This document shows positions 21,901-28,111 of a DNA stretch of 48,957 bases, piece by piece. A program made the position numbers and the translations under genes. This DNA is from a virus. The stretch lies in the IMG/VR virus record IMGVR_UViG_3300042544_000528, positions 1 through 48,957 of that record. The stretch is one strand, 5' to 3'. Each line of letters begins with the position of its first letter. Position 1 is the first letter of the stretch. Below the pieces are notes generated by a model. It ran no database searches and was not told the DNA's origin. It worked only from the letters and a program-made list of their open reading frames with translations.

Positions 21901-23439
21901 GATATATATACTAACTCGACTTCAAAAGTTAGGGTTACTGAAACAGGTAATGTGGGTATTGGAACAACAAGCCCTCAAAGTAAACTTCACGTATCCGCTA
22001 GTGGTGAATCTGTGGTTAGAATTCAAGATTTAGACGGAACAAATCAATTTCTTGATGTTGGACACAACGGGGGAGCCAGTTACTTTTTATCAACCAATAA
22101 CACATCAAATGGTAGTTTTACTTGGTATTTGTACAACGGAACTACATTTACAGTCCCAATGTACATTTCCCCATCAGGCAATGTTGGAATTGGCACTACT
22201 GCTCCAAATGAAAAATTGCACGTATACGGAACAAGTGTAGGTGTAAATATAGATGGCACAACGGCTGCTAGAACATATTACAATAGATCAGGAGATTACA
22301 TATGGTCAACAGGACTGAGATCTGGAGACACTAAATTCTACATATACGACGAGAGAAGTGCCAGTAGAATGGTAATAGATGATTCAGGTAACGTAGGAAT
22401 TGGAAGCACAAGCCCTGGAAATAAACTTGTTGTTGATTATACAACAAATGGGGCTAATGGAATAGTGTCTAGAAATTTAAGTACTGGCGGATCAGCTTAT
22501 GCGTTTGTAGGAGCATTTAATAATTCTGGTAATGGAATTGACCTAAGAAGCTATCCTTCTACTAATTTAGCATTCCCGTCAACATCATTTGTAAGCTCGG
22601 GTTCAGGTCAAACTGGTGGTATGATTATTACACAGGCAGGAGGAAATCCTATATCTCTTTGGACAAACGGCTCTGAGAAAATGAGGGTAACTAGCGGAGG
22701 AAATATTGGTATTGGAACATCAACACCTTCTACAAACCTTGAGGTCAAAGGCACAGATTCTTTAGTTTCTCCAACAATTAGAGTTAACCACGATACAGGA
22801 ATAGTGGCTATGTCAATGGATTTAATATGCGATGTTTTTTCTGCGGCTGGGATAATAGATGTTGGGGCTAACAATAATACGATATTTAGAAGAGGAAGTA
22901 GTGACTCAATGCTAATAGACGGAGATGGTTATATTGGTATTAACACTTCTAGTCCAAACGCAAGGGTTCACGTTAGGGAAACTATTGAAGGACAAAGAGC
23001 TATGACCATTCAAGTTAATGAGAACCCTCTTTTTGGCGCTGGACTTATAAATTTTGAAAACAATGCAGGTTCAAATGTTGGAAGCATAAATTACGATGGT
23101 TCTTCAACTAGCTACAATACATCTTCTGATTACAGATTAAAAGAGAATGTAGTAAAAATAGATGGGGCTTTAGATAGATTAAAACTGCTTAAACCAGTAA
23201 ACTTTAATTTTATAAATAGACCTGATATAATTGTAGATGGATTTATAGCACACGAAGTTCAAGAAGTTATACCAGCGGCTGTTGTTGGGGTAAAAGACGA
23301 ATTAGATAAAGATGGAAAACCTAAGTATCAAGGTATAGATCATTCTAAAATTGTTCCTTTATTGACAGCTGCATTACAAGAAGCTATAGATAAAATAACT
23401 CAGTTAGAAGAAAGAATAAATAAATTAGAAAACAAATAA
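15901..23439 (+). CDS. Giant tail fibre with C-terminal S74 self-cleaving chaperone, 2,512 aa
   Basis: The N-terminal 200 residues form an attachment region (MSQKFKSEVQLEALNNATTD, then a KAGVAINKGQAVYV domain common in phage fibres). Residues about 245-2360 contain about 26 copies of a motif close to (E)RMRITSSGNVGIGTTSPxxKLxV, spaced 50-110 residues apart with variable beta-rich inserts. The last 105 residues are a Peptidase_S74 intramolecular chaperone: SDYRLKEN with catalytic S2409 and K2414, then DGFIAHEVQEVIP and a C-terminal coiled coil (ITQLEERINKLENK). The chaperone trimerises the shaft and then cuts itself off. Likely the main receptor-binding fibre, about 15% of the window. Confidence 0.95.
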   Translation: MSQKFKSEVQLEALNNATTDTDKFLVSDGGIIKYRTGSEMLSDLGVAPGVASNIQHQVKAGVAINKGQAVYVTSADGTNMIVGLASNASEATSSKTMGLMASTVSTNGFGNVIAEGLLAGLNTNGATAGDPVWLGTNGNLIYGLTNKPYAPAHLVFIGIVTRVNSNNGEIFVKVQNGFELDELHDVDLKTTTPVNGHLLGFNGTLWVNKTIAGWLGYTPANANGTTNYVPKFTGSTTLGNSLIFDNGTNVGIGTTSPAYKLHIGGVGSTLAFDTLGAPASNLIRTVSDYELSLYCGRGTSTEAIVGNDNFRVLTSASERMRITSSGNVGIGTSTPDYLLTVSGPINVGAPGANLGIILNNLISTAIPSSSIKAIIGTTNSGFGYSAGSLLIQPRTGVSAAIAFATEGSEKMRITSTGNVGIGTSSPSYKQHIVSDSSVVQFIQSTYLSSSKYYSNILIGRDIAVDQSAGLGYVYDSVTPAKSFSHITTYGKAEGSQFSVTASGNVGIGIANPGYKLHVIGRAGIGQNTNGTATIDAYSGNAYFGCDGTQITINGSTNNVGIGTTSPTSRLEVFDGDASVTTSGSFSFFNSNRNFIPNTSGVSLGAYRFRGYSTGTTYQVGSQIYSFSQDAWTSTSTPGYLSFQTTPAGSTSPSEKMIITSAGNVGIGTSSPATKLQVDGAGYSFITGYDSGNRRVYIGLDSAGEPSIQGALSNGTARQLSLNPSGGNVGIGTSSPISASGYTGFTVYNPTTGGIIQTTNGTVDLRMQISATAGFLGTFSNHDLVVSSNSTEKMRITSAGNVGIGTSSPNFPLTVDRSNSYTLGLLNYNIGTPGEYSGVTFGYTGNSYQKGAIYFISRDGAGRGNLQFALEGSNDSSNVSTSNTKMTLTYEGNVGIGTSSPSQKLDVSGVAKANSFIFNASSGGGNWQIGSDGSIDSGKGMYIYNSLGDYRISIKENGNVGIGDTAPSDKFVINGRARINGANALAFGNSSGGYAQIAVSGATTGNLLFSTYDGVASGERMRITTTGNVGIGTTDINRKFVVGGSAGNSIIAIQDANSGYGLGDGFQLQLSSASDAYVRNYENTATIFHTNDTERMRITSAGNVGIGTTIPSAKLDVSGNIAATGIVSAGGKKLSLGILDINVNNQTQVRINTTIPFASGGADFTVNIKGFAYGSEQMVSLSLGWHYYLETFWSETIISNGAWSPTVSLAKDASGFVVIYLPSPPYWSKLYVESVYSSNYQANYSSGWTWTDANISDCTDVSVLTYKPLATSITGSSGSTAAISGTTNYVSKFTTASTLGNSLIYDNGTNVGIGTISPSEKLEVSSGDISIRRNTGTWGSLRFGTNEPGYLNAWAGVESDWEGVGVNVANLKFFTSFGSRNERMRITSTGNVGIGTTSPGAKIDIVGSYDALPARILRQATYGEILRIGRNGVSESASINYPADGVLAINTSGSERMRITSSGNVGIGTTSPAAKLDVVGDGRFSARVQVQGSNGAGTTQGGLLINYNANTSSRSWLVNNDYNVYGDFAILQSTTQTGSTFTDRIYIKNDGNIGIGTSTPTNRLHVLGGILNGAVATFSGQNNDRGLVISTFNSGNSDAGVLLNAQTALGVLAFATVGSERMRITSSGNVGIGTSSPTAKLEVAGTVLTTSTLGSTAGSYAIDHPGINTWKIGVTATNSSTFHIGNDTGGSFVNKILNITAGGNVGIGTTSPNGQLDVYSSVYQRLAIKYPSTYVTKLEVGGGSYIQQDAGNEELRLAQEYGSGKITFFTGATNTERMRITSSGNVGIGTTSPGSLLAVGFQNTSSELLRLGVNYDITNAQRGAITWHDGSGITGKIWTSYDGSSKTSMFFGGLYNSTYDQGTYLTIRGDGNVGIGTTSPITKLSVATVWSNGTDTPFISSQVDSETLNRIGTHVESTSTAATAMTFYTHPANNASSEKMRITSAGNVGIGTTSPTALLDIQPASGTSVLRVARTGGTDVRVAASITSTGGLIGTYTNSPFDIYTNSTSKVRVTETGNVGIGTTSPQSKLHVSASGESVVRIQDLDGTNQFLDVGHNGGASYFLSTNNTSNGSFTWYLYNGTTFTVPMYISPSGNVGIGTTAPNEKLHVYGTSVGVNIDGTTAARTYYNRSGDYIWSTGLRSGDTKFYIYDERSASRMVIDDSGNVGIGSTSPGNKLVVDYTTNGANGIVSRNLSTGGSAYAFVGAFNNSGNGIDLRSYPSTNLAFPSTSFVSSGSGQTGGMIITQAGGNPISLWTNGSEKMRVTSGGNIGIGTSTPSTNLEVKGTDSLVSPTIRVNHDTGIVAMSMDLICDVFSAAGIIDVGANNNTIFRRGSSDSMLIDGDGYIGINTSSPNARVHVRETIEGQRAMTIQVNENPLFGAGLINFENNAGSNVGSINYDGSSTSYNTSSDYRLKENVVKIDGALDRLKLLKPVNFNFINRPDIIVDGFIAHEVQEVIPAAVVGVKDELDKDGKPKYQGIDHSKIVPLLTAALQEAIDKITQLEERINKLENK
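16640..22974 (+). repeat. Array of about 26 diverged coding repeats (GNVGIGTxSP units)
   Basis: Within the giant fibre gene, the DNA coding for GNVGIGT(T/S)SP recurs about 26 times, usually preceded by codons for ERMRIT(S/T)(S/A). The unit protein sequence is well conserved while codons and the intervening inserts differ, so the repeats are old and selected as protein. The first is at about 16641 and the last, a degenerate DGYIGINTSSP copy, at about 22922. Confidence 0.9.
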
Positions 23440-23450
23440 ATAAATAAACT

Positions 23451-23846
23451 ATGATTAATTACAAATGGACTTTTCCAGCTTTCGATTGTAAAGTGGATCA
23501 GGAAGGATTAGAAAAAGTAGTAACTACAGTTCACTGGATATACGAAGGAACAGATGAAGCTGGTATTACTGCAAGTATGTATGGTGCGCAATCAGTAGGA
23601 GAACCTACTCCTGACGCTTTTACTCCATACCCAGAACTTAGTGAAGAGCAAGTTATTGGATGGATGGAAGCTACAATGGATGTTGAAGCTATGCAAGAAA
23701 ACATTTTATCTCAAATCAATTTAATTATAAACCCAGTTCAAGTAACTTTACCAGCTCCTTTTGCAAACAAAGAAGAGATTGTTGTAGAGGAAGAGGTTGT
23801 AATTGAAGAAGAGATTGAAGAAACTTTAACTGAAGAAGTTAAATAA
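23451..23846 (+). CDS. Fibre-associated conserved phage protein, 131 aa
   Basis: Begins MINYKWTFPAFDCKVDQEGL, continues EKVVTTVHWIYEGTDEAGIT and contains the TPYPELSEEQVIGWMEATM helix. Proteins with this WxFPAxDC...VVxxVHWxxxGT...TPYxELTExQVxGWxE pattern are widespread in phages next to tail-fibre genes; the function is unknown. The C-terminal third is a Glu/Val-rich acidic tail (VVEEEVVIEEEIEET). Placed directly after the giant fibre, it may be a fibre assembly factor or a capsid/tail accessory protein. Confidence 0.75.
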   Translation: MINYKWTFPAFDCKVDQEGLEKVVTTVHWIYEGTDEAGITASMYGAQSVGEPTPDAFTPYPELSEEQVIGWMEATMDVEAMQENILSQINLIINPVQVTLPAPFANKEEIVVEEEVVIEEEIEETLTEEVK

Positions 23847-23853
23847 AAAACAC

Positions 23854-23861
23854 TATATTTG
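23854..23861 (+). promoter_or_regulatory. Promoter -7 element
   Basis: TATATTTG followed by CA, about 25 bases before the ATG at 23886 and just after the stop of the preceding gene. No clear -33 TTTG. Confidence 0.55.
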
Positions 23862-23885
23862 CATTTAAATTTAATTAATAATAAA

Positions 23886-24134
23886 ATGAAAAAATTAGAA
23901 GAAAAAGAATTAGAGAGAATTGTGGAATTGAAAACAACTGGTGAAAAACTTCAATTTGAAGTAGGAGCTGTTGAATTTCAAAAGAAACTTTTATTAGACC
24001 AACTTTTAGTTGTGGCTAAAGAAAATGAAGAATTTTCTAAAGAATTGTTTGAAAAATATGGTGATTGCACTATAGACATCTCTACTGGTGAAATCAAAGA
24101 AAAAGAGGTAGAAGAAGTAACAGATGCCGAATAG
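23886..24134 (+). CDS. Small coiled-coil protein, 82 aa
   Basis: Start at ATG 23886 (MKKLEEKELERIVELKTTGE), behind the promoter; the open frame before it lies in the promoter. Heptad-like, Glu/Lys/Leu-rich through residue 60 (FQKKLLLDQLLVVAKENEEF), then a short strand (CTIDISTGEI) and an acidic tail. Probably a soluble helical oligomer. Similar small proteins appear in many Bacteroidota phages without function. Overlaps the next gene by 11 bases. Confidence 0.7.
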   Translation: MKKLEEKELERIVELKTTGEKLQFEVGAVEFQKKLLLDQLLVVAKENEEFSKELFEKYGDCTIDISTGEIKEKEVEEVTDAE

Positions 24135-24672
24135 AAGCCACTTAATATCATTAGTAATAGGGTTTGCACTTTGTGCAGCCCTATTGCAATTTTGTGAAGG
24201 TAGTAGAAAAAAAGATAAGATTGTAGTCACCACTAGAGTTGTAAAGGTAAATGATACCTTAAGAATAAAAGGAGCTGTAGTTACAAAATACAAAAAGGTA
24301 TTTATTAGAAAGACCGATACATCTGTTGTTTACTTAGATAAACCAGATACAACTTCTATTGAAGCTAGAATGTATACTCAACCAATAATAGGTAATAGAT
24401 CAAAGGGTGTTGCTCATATAACAACAACTGGAGATCTTTTGGATTTTTGTGCCACAATAGAATGTCAAGACTCTATAATAGAAAAGACAGTAACAAAATA
24501 CAGAGATAATAGTAGATTGTTCTTATCTCCATCTTACAATACCAACAATCAAATAAACATTGGTGTTGATTGGAATATAAAAAATAAGTTTTTACTTAAG
24601 GGTGGTGTTGGATATGATATTCAAAATACAAAACCTTATATTTCGCTAGGAGTAGGTATTCCTATATTTTAA
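24124..24672 (+). CDS. Membrane-anchored envelope protein, possible spanin-like, 182 aa
   Basis: N-terminal hydrophobic segment (residues about 6-24, HLISLVIGFALCAALLQFC) that acts as signal or anchor; the cysteine is not in a standard lipobox. The middle (TTRVVKVNDTLRIKGAVVTK, SVVYLDKPDTTS) is periplasm-like with alternating strands. The last 45 residues (INIGVDWNIKNKFLLKGGVG, then ISLGVGIPIF) are amphipathic beta-strands ending in Phe, as in outer-membrane beta proteins. A protein spanning from inner to outer membrane would suit a unimolecular spanin or an OM-modifying factor. No family match; the idea is inference from topology. Confidence 0.5.
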   Translation: MPNRSHLISLVIGFALCAALLQFCEGSRKKDKIVVTTRVVKVNDTLRIKGAVVTKYKKVFIRKTDTSVVYLDKPDTTSIEARMYTQPIIGNRSKGVAHITTTGDLLDFCATIECQDSIIEKTVTKYRDNSRLFLSPSYNTNNQINIGVDWNIKNKFLLKGGVGYDIQNTKPYISLGVGIPIF

Positions 24673-24673
24673 G

Positions 24674-24681
24674 TATCTTTG
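24674..24681 (+). promoter_or_regulatory. Promoter -7 element
   Basis: TATCTTTG followed by CA directly after the stop of the 182-residue gene, about 27 bases before the ATG at 24708. Probable start of the packaging transcription unit. Confidence 0.55.
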
Positions 24682-24707
24682 CATATATTTTTTTAATTTA
24701 ATTTAAT

Positions 24708-24932
24708 ATGAGTTTAGTAAGGAAAATATCCGTTAAAATGGATAACAACAACATAATGCATTACCAAGTTGACAGCAATGTTTTCGGTGGTTCAGGCGTT
24801 GTTTCAGATATAATAAAAGAAGGAATGTTCTTTGACATCTATGTAAAGGAAATAGATAGCGATGTAAAAGCTATATGGAAGTCATTTAACATAAGCAACA
24901 TAATTCATATAGAATACTATACGCAATTATAA
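24708..24932 (+). CDS. Small hypothetical protein, 74 aa
   Basis: Begins MSLVRKISVKMDNNNIMHYQ with VDSNVFGGSGVVSDI and ends in a beta-rich DVKAIWKSFNISNIIHIEYY. This arrangement (YQVG...V..I..D...F...IYV....AIWK.F......IEY) is found in small Bacteroidota phage proteins located before the terminase. No function is known; a small packaging accessory is possible, but it is not a recognisable small terminase. Confidence 0.65.
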   Translation: MSLVRKISVKMDNNNIMHYQVDSNVFGGSGVVSDIIKEGMFFDIYVKEIDSDVKAIWKSFNISNIIHIEYYTQL

Positions 24933-24936
24933 TCTT

Positions 24937-25479
24937 ATGAGAAGTCCACATTATTTCATAGTGAGACCTTTCAATAGTGAGAGGTACTCAAACAACTCCA
25001 ATGGATTGGTATTAAATATATCTGTTGAAGACCACAACTTTACGCAAAGAATTGCAGAGGTTGTATCTACTCCTATTGGCTATGAAGGAGATGTAGAAGT
25101 TTCTGATTTATTAATTGTACATCACAATACATTTAGAATTCAGTATAACAATCAAGGATTTCCTTTAGAGAGTAAGTATCACATAGAAGATGATTTGTTC
25201 TATGTTGAGAAAGAGTTAGCTTATATGGTAATTAAAAATGACGGAAGTAAGATAGCTCTGCCTCCATTTTGTTTTATAGAGCCAACGTATATTGAAGACA
25301 AGTACGAAGGTTACAAGGAGAACGAGCAAATATGTACGTTAAAGTACAAAAATAAAAATATGACATCAATAGAGAATGGTTCTTTAGTTGGTGTTAAAAA
25401 AGATTCTGAATACGAATTTAACATATTTGACGAGAAGTTATATATGATTAATCAAAATAGAATTATACTTCACTTATGA
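24937..25479 (+). CDS. Hypothetical beta-rich protein before TerL, 180 aa
   Basis: Begins MRSPHYFIVRPFNSERYSNN. Residues about 40-70 (AEVVSTPIGYEGDVEVSDLL, IVHHNTFRI) and about 150-178 (GSLVGVKKDSEYEFNIFDEK, then LYMINQNRIIL) have the V.....GD(L/V)..VHH..F and final-strand pattern of GroES-like barrels, so a Cpn10-like fold is possible, though it lacks a mobile-loop signature. The last four bases overlap the TerL start (ATGA). Function unknown; conserved genes of this type precede the terminase in several flavophages. Confidence 0.55.
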   Translation: MRSPHYFIVRPFNSERYSNNSNGLVLNISVEDHNFTQRIAEVVSTPIGYEGDVEVSDLLIVHHNTFRIQYNNQGFPLESKYHIEDDLFYVEKELAYMVIKNDGSKIALPPFCFIEPTYIEDKYEGYKENEQICTLKYKNKNMTSIENGSLVGVKKDSEYEFNIFDEKLYMINQNRIILHL

Positions 25480-28106
25480 TTGGACTTAGTAATGACATAG
25501 AGATAGCTGTAGAAACTGTAATCGAAGGATTGGAGTATGATACAGATATGTCTATAATTGAGCCAGACAAAGTAAAAACAATTGTAAAAGCAAAAGTCGA
25601 TTCATTTAAGTACGGAAAAGAATTATTATTAAGATGGCAGAATAGCGCAAATTCGCCTTCTGAGGATAAATTTAAGAAATACGTAGTAAGACTTGTTAAG
25701 GCTGGAGATATTGCCTTAAACGTGCTTAGAGAGGCTCTTAGAGCCAAGATAGACTACGATGAGTTAGATCCATCGAAACACCACTTAGCTATATCTGTAA
25801 AACCATCGATTCATCAAGCGATTATAGAAATTGATTCCTCGTTAATTGAACTTAGAATGCAAATAGATTCTGACAAGATTAATCTGAAGGAGAATGAATT
25901 CAAAAGAGGGTATCCAGAGAAGTTTGCTACTGGTGAGTTCTTACCTAAAAAGAACTACTACAAAGAGTGGTATGATTCTGATAACGATTCTGTAATGATA
26001 GATCCGAAAGGAACTAAAGGAGATGTTATTAGTGTTGGTGATTTGAAGATTACACTACCCAAGATTCCGTATAGAAAAGACATTTTGTTTTGGAATGAAA
26101 AGAAAGAGAATCAGTATTGGAGAAGGCAAGAGCCGCCAAGTGGATTGTCTCAAGATAATGCAGAAGCATATACCGAGTATATAATAGAGGAGTTTAGGAG
26201 AAGAAGAGAGGGTATTTGGTTTATGAATAATGGTAAAGCTGAATATCTAACTGGAACTCACTACTTTGCACTTAACTGGGTAAAAATGGAGGATACAGGT
26301 ACTTATATGGATTTTAGAACTGCTCAGAGAGATATGTTCTATTTTACAGAGGCTTGTATTGTAGACCCAAGATGTTTAGGTGAATTATTTGTTAAGTCAA
26401 GACGTACTGGTTTTACTTATCAGATAATATGTCAGTTGCTTAACGATTCTACCTCAACAGCAAATGCTAGGATAGGTATGACATCTAAATCAGACGAAGA
26501 TGCAAAAATGGCATTTTCCAAATTAAGATACGGTTATTTAAATTTACCTTTCTTCTTTAAACCAGTTGTAAAGGGTTCAGAAGATAGTAAGAACTTCTTG
26601 GAGTTTGCAAAACCAACAGATAGAAGTAAAAATTCTAAAAAGAATAAAGATACAAATACAGATGACTACTTAAATACATTTATAGATTTTCAGCCAACAA
26701 AAGATTCGTCTTATGATGGACAGAGAATGTATAGATATTTAGGTGATGAGGCATCTAAATGGACAAGGCCAGCTAACTACGAGAAACACTGGGGCCAGGT
26801 GTCACCTACGTTTGATACAGGTGGTAAAGTTGTTGGTAAGGCGTTTATTGGTTCAACTGTAAACGCAATGAATAAAGGTGGTGAAGAGTTTTATAGATTA
26901 TATAAGGCATCTAAGCTAAGCAAAAGAAATAACATAACTGGAAGAACTCCTTCTGGTTTGTATTGTTACTTCTTACCTGCACATAAAAATATGGAGGAAT
27001 TTACTGACAGGTATGGTGTATGTCACGAACTTGTTGAAAAAGGAGATTCATTCATTAATGTTCACGGAGACAAAAAGACAGTTGGAAGTGTTCAGTTTTT
27101 AGAGGCTAAGAGAAGTAGCAAAAGAAAAGAAAGTGATATTGCTTATAACGAAGAGTTAAGAGCATTTCCAATGACAATAGATGAAGCGTTCAGAGACGAG
27201 CTTCTTCAGTCAACATTTAATATCGAGAAGATATTGGAACAAGTAAAAATTAATGAAGACCACGAGGCTGATAAAAGAATAGTTACTGGTAATTTCCAAT
27301 GGAAAGATGGAATAAAAGATACTATTGTTGAGTGGCATCCTAATGAAAAAGGTAGGTTTAAAGTTTCTTGGATTCCTCCAGAGGAGATGAGAAACAAATT
27401 TGAAATGAGAAATAATTTCGGAGGGTATTCAAAACACCCTTTGAATGGAGATATAGGTTCTTTTGGTTGTGATACATACGATATATCAGGAACGGTAGAA
27501 GGAGTTAGAAAAGATGGTTCTTATGATGAAGATACAAATAGAGCGTCTAAAGGAGCATTACACGGGCTTACAGGTCTTAGTTTTTCAAATGCACCGAATA
27601 ACACATTCTTTTTAGAATACGTTGCAAGACCAAAGACTGCTGAGATATTTTTTGAAGATGTATTGATGGCTTGTGTATTTTATGGTATGCCTATATTGGC
27701 GGAGAATAATAAACCAAGACTTTTATATCACTTTAAGAATAGAGGTTATAGAGGATTTAGTATTACTAGATTTGATAAACCAGAGAATAGATTGTCGCCA
27801 ACAGAGAAAGAATTAGGTGGTATGCCTAACTCCTCTGAAGATGTTAAGCAAATGCACGCAACAGCTATAGAATCTTACATAGAGAAGTATGTTGGAATAA
27901 TTAGTGAAGATGGAGATATTCCTCAAAACATATTATTCAATGATACATTAAAAGATTGGATGAAATTTGATATAAATAATAGAACAAAGTATGATGCTTC
28001 TATTAGTTCTGGACTAGCTATTATGGCTGTAAACAGAAAAATGTATGCTCCAGCACAAAGAGTTGCAGAGGATATAGTTATAAATTTGAAGACTTATAAT
28101 AGATAA
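25476..28106 (+). CDS. terL: Terminase large subunit
   Basis: 876 residues, an ATP-driven DNA-packaging motor with nuclease. The N-terminal 290 residues are an extra helical domain. The Walker A-like loop is K-S-R-R-T-G-F-T at 307-314; there is no GK(T/S), and the lysine stands at the beginning as in lambda gpA (KSARVGYS). Walker B is YRYLGDE (419-425), followed by a motif-C-like FIGSTVN (458-464). The C-terminal RuvC-like nuclease begins GSFGCDTYDIS with D666, has an acidic second strand around EDVLMACVFYGMPILAENN (727-745) and a final acidic helix. Coupled to the preceding gene by ATGA. Long for a terminase (usually 450-750). No small subunit recognised in the window. Confidence 0.9.
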   Translation: MIGLSNDIEIAVETVIEGLEYDTDMSIIEPDKVKTIVKAKVDSFKYGKELLLRWQNSANSPSEDKFKKYVVRLVKAGDIALNVLREALRAKIDYDELDPSKHHLAISVKPSIHQAIIEIDSSLIELRMQIDSDKINLKENEFKRGYPEKFATGEFLPKKNYYKEWYDSDNDSVMIDPKGTKGDVISVGDLKITLPKIPYRKDILFWNEKKENQYWRRQEPPSGLSQDNAEAYTEYIIEEFRRRREGIWFMNNGKAEYLTGTHYFALNWVKMEDTGTYMDFRTAQRDMFYFTEACIVDPRCLGELFVKSRRTGFTYQIICQLLNDSTSTANARIGMTSKSDEDAKMAFSKLRYGYLNLPFFFKPVVKGSEDSKNFLEFAKPTDRSKNSKKNKDTNTDDYLNTFIDFQPTKDSSYDGQRMYRYLGDEASKWTRPANYEKHWGQVSPTFDTGGKVVGKAFIGSTVNAMNKGGEEFYRLYKASKLSKRNNITGRTPSGLYCYFLPAHKNMEEFTDRYGVCHELVEKGDSFINVHGDKKTVGSVQFLEAKRSSKRKESDIAYNEELRAFPMTIDEAFRDELLQSTFNIEKILEQVKINEDHEADKRIVTGNFQWKDGIKDTIVEWHPNEKGRFKVSWIPPEEMRNKFEMRNNFGGYSKHPLNGDIGSFGCDTYDISGTVEGVRKDGSYDEDTNRASKGALHGLTGLSFSNAPNNTFFLEYVARPKTAEIFFEDVLMACVFYGMPILAENNKPRLLYHFKNRGYRGFSITRFDKPENRLSPTEKELGGMPNSSEDVKQMHATAIESYIEKYVGIISEDGDIPQNILFNDTLKDWMKFDINNRTKYDASISSGLAIMAVNRKMYAPAQRVAEDIVINLKTYNR

Positions 28107-28111
28107 ATAAA

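Noticed and set aside
16640-22974. Regular repeats as a possible CRISPR array or tandem DNA repeat
   Set aside because: The repeats are in frame within one long ORF, conserved as protein but variable as DNA, with spacers of 50-110 codons. They are fibre repeats.
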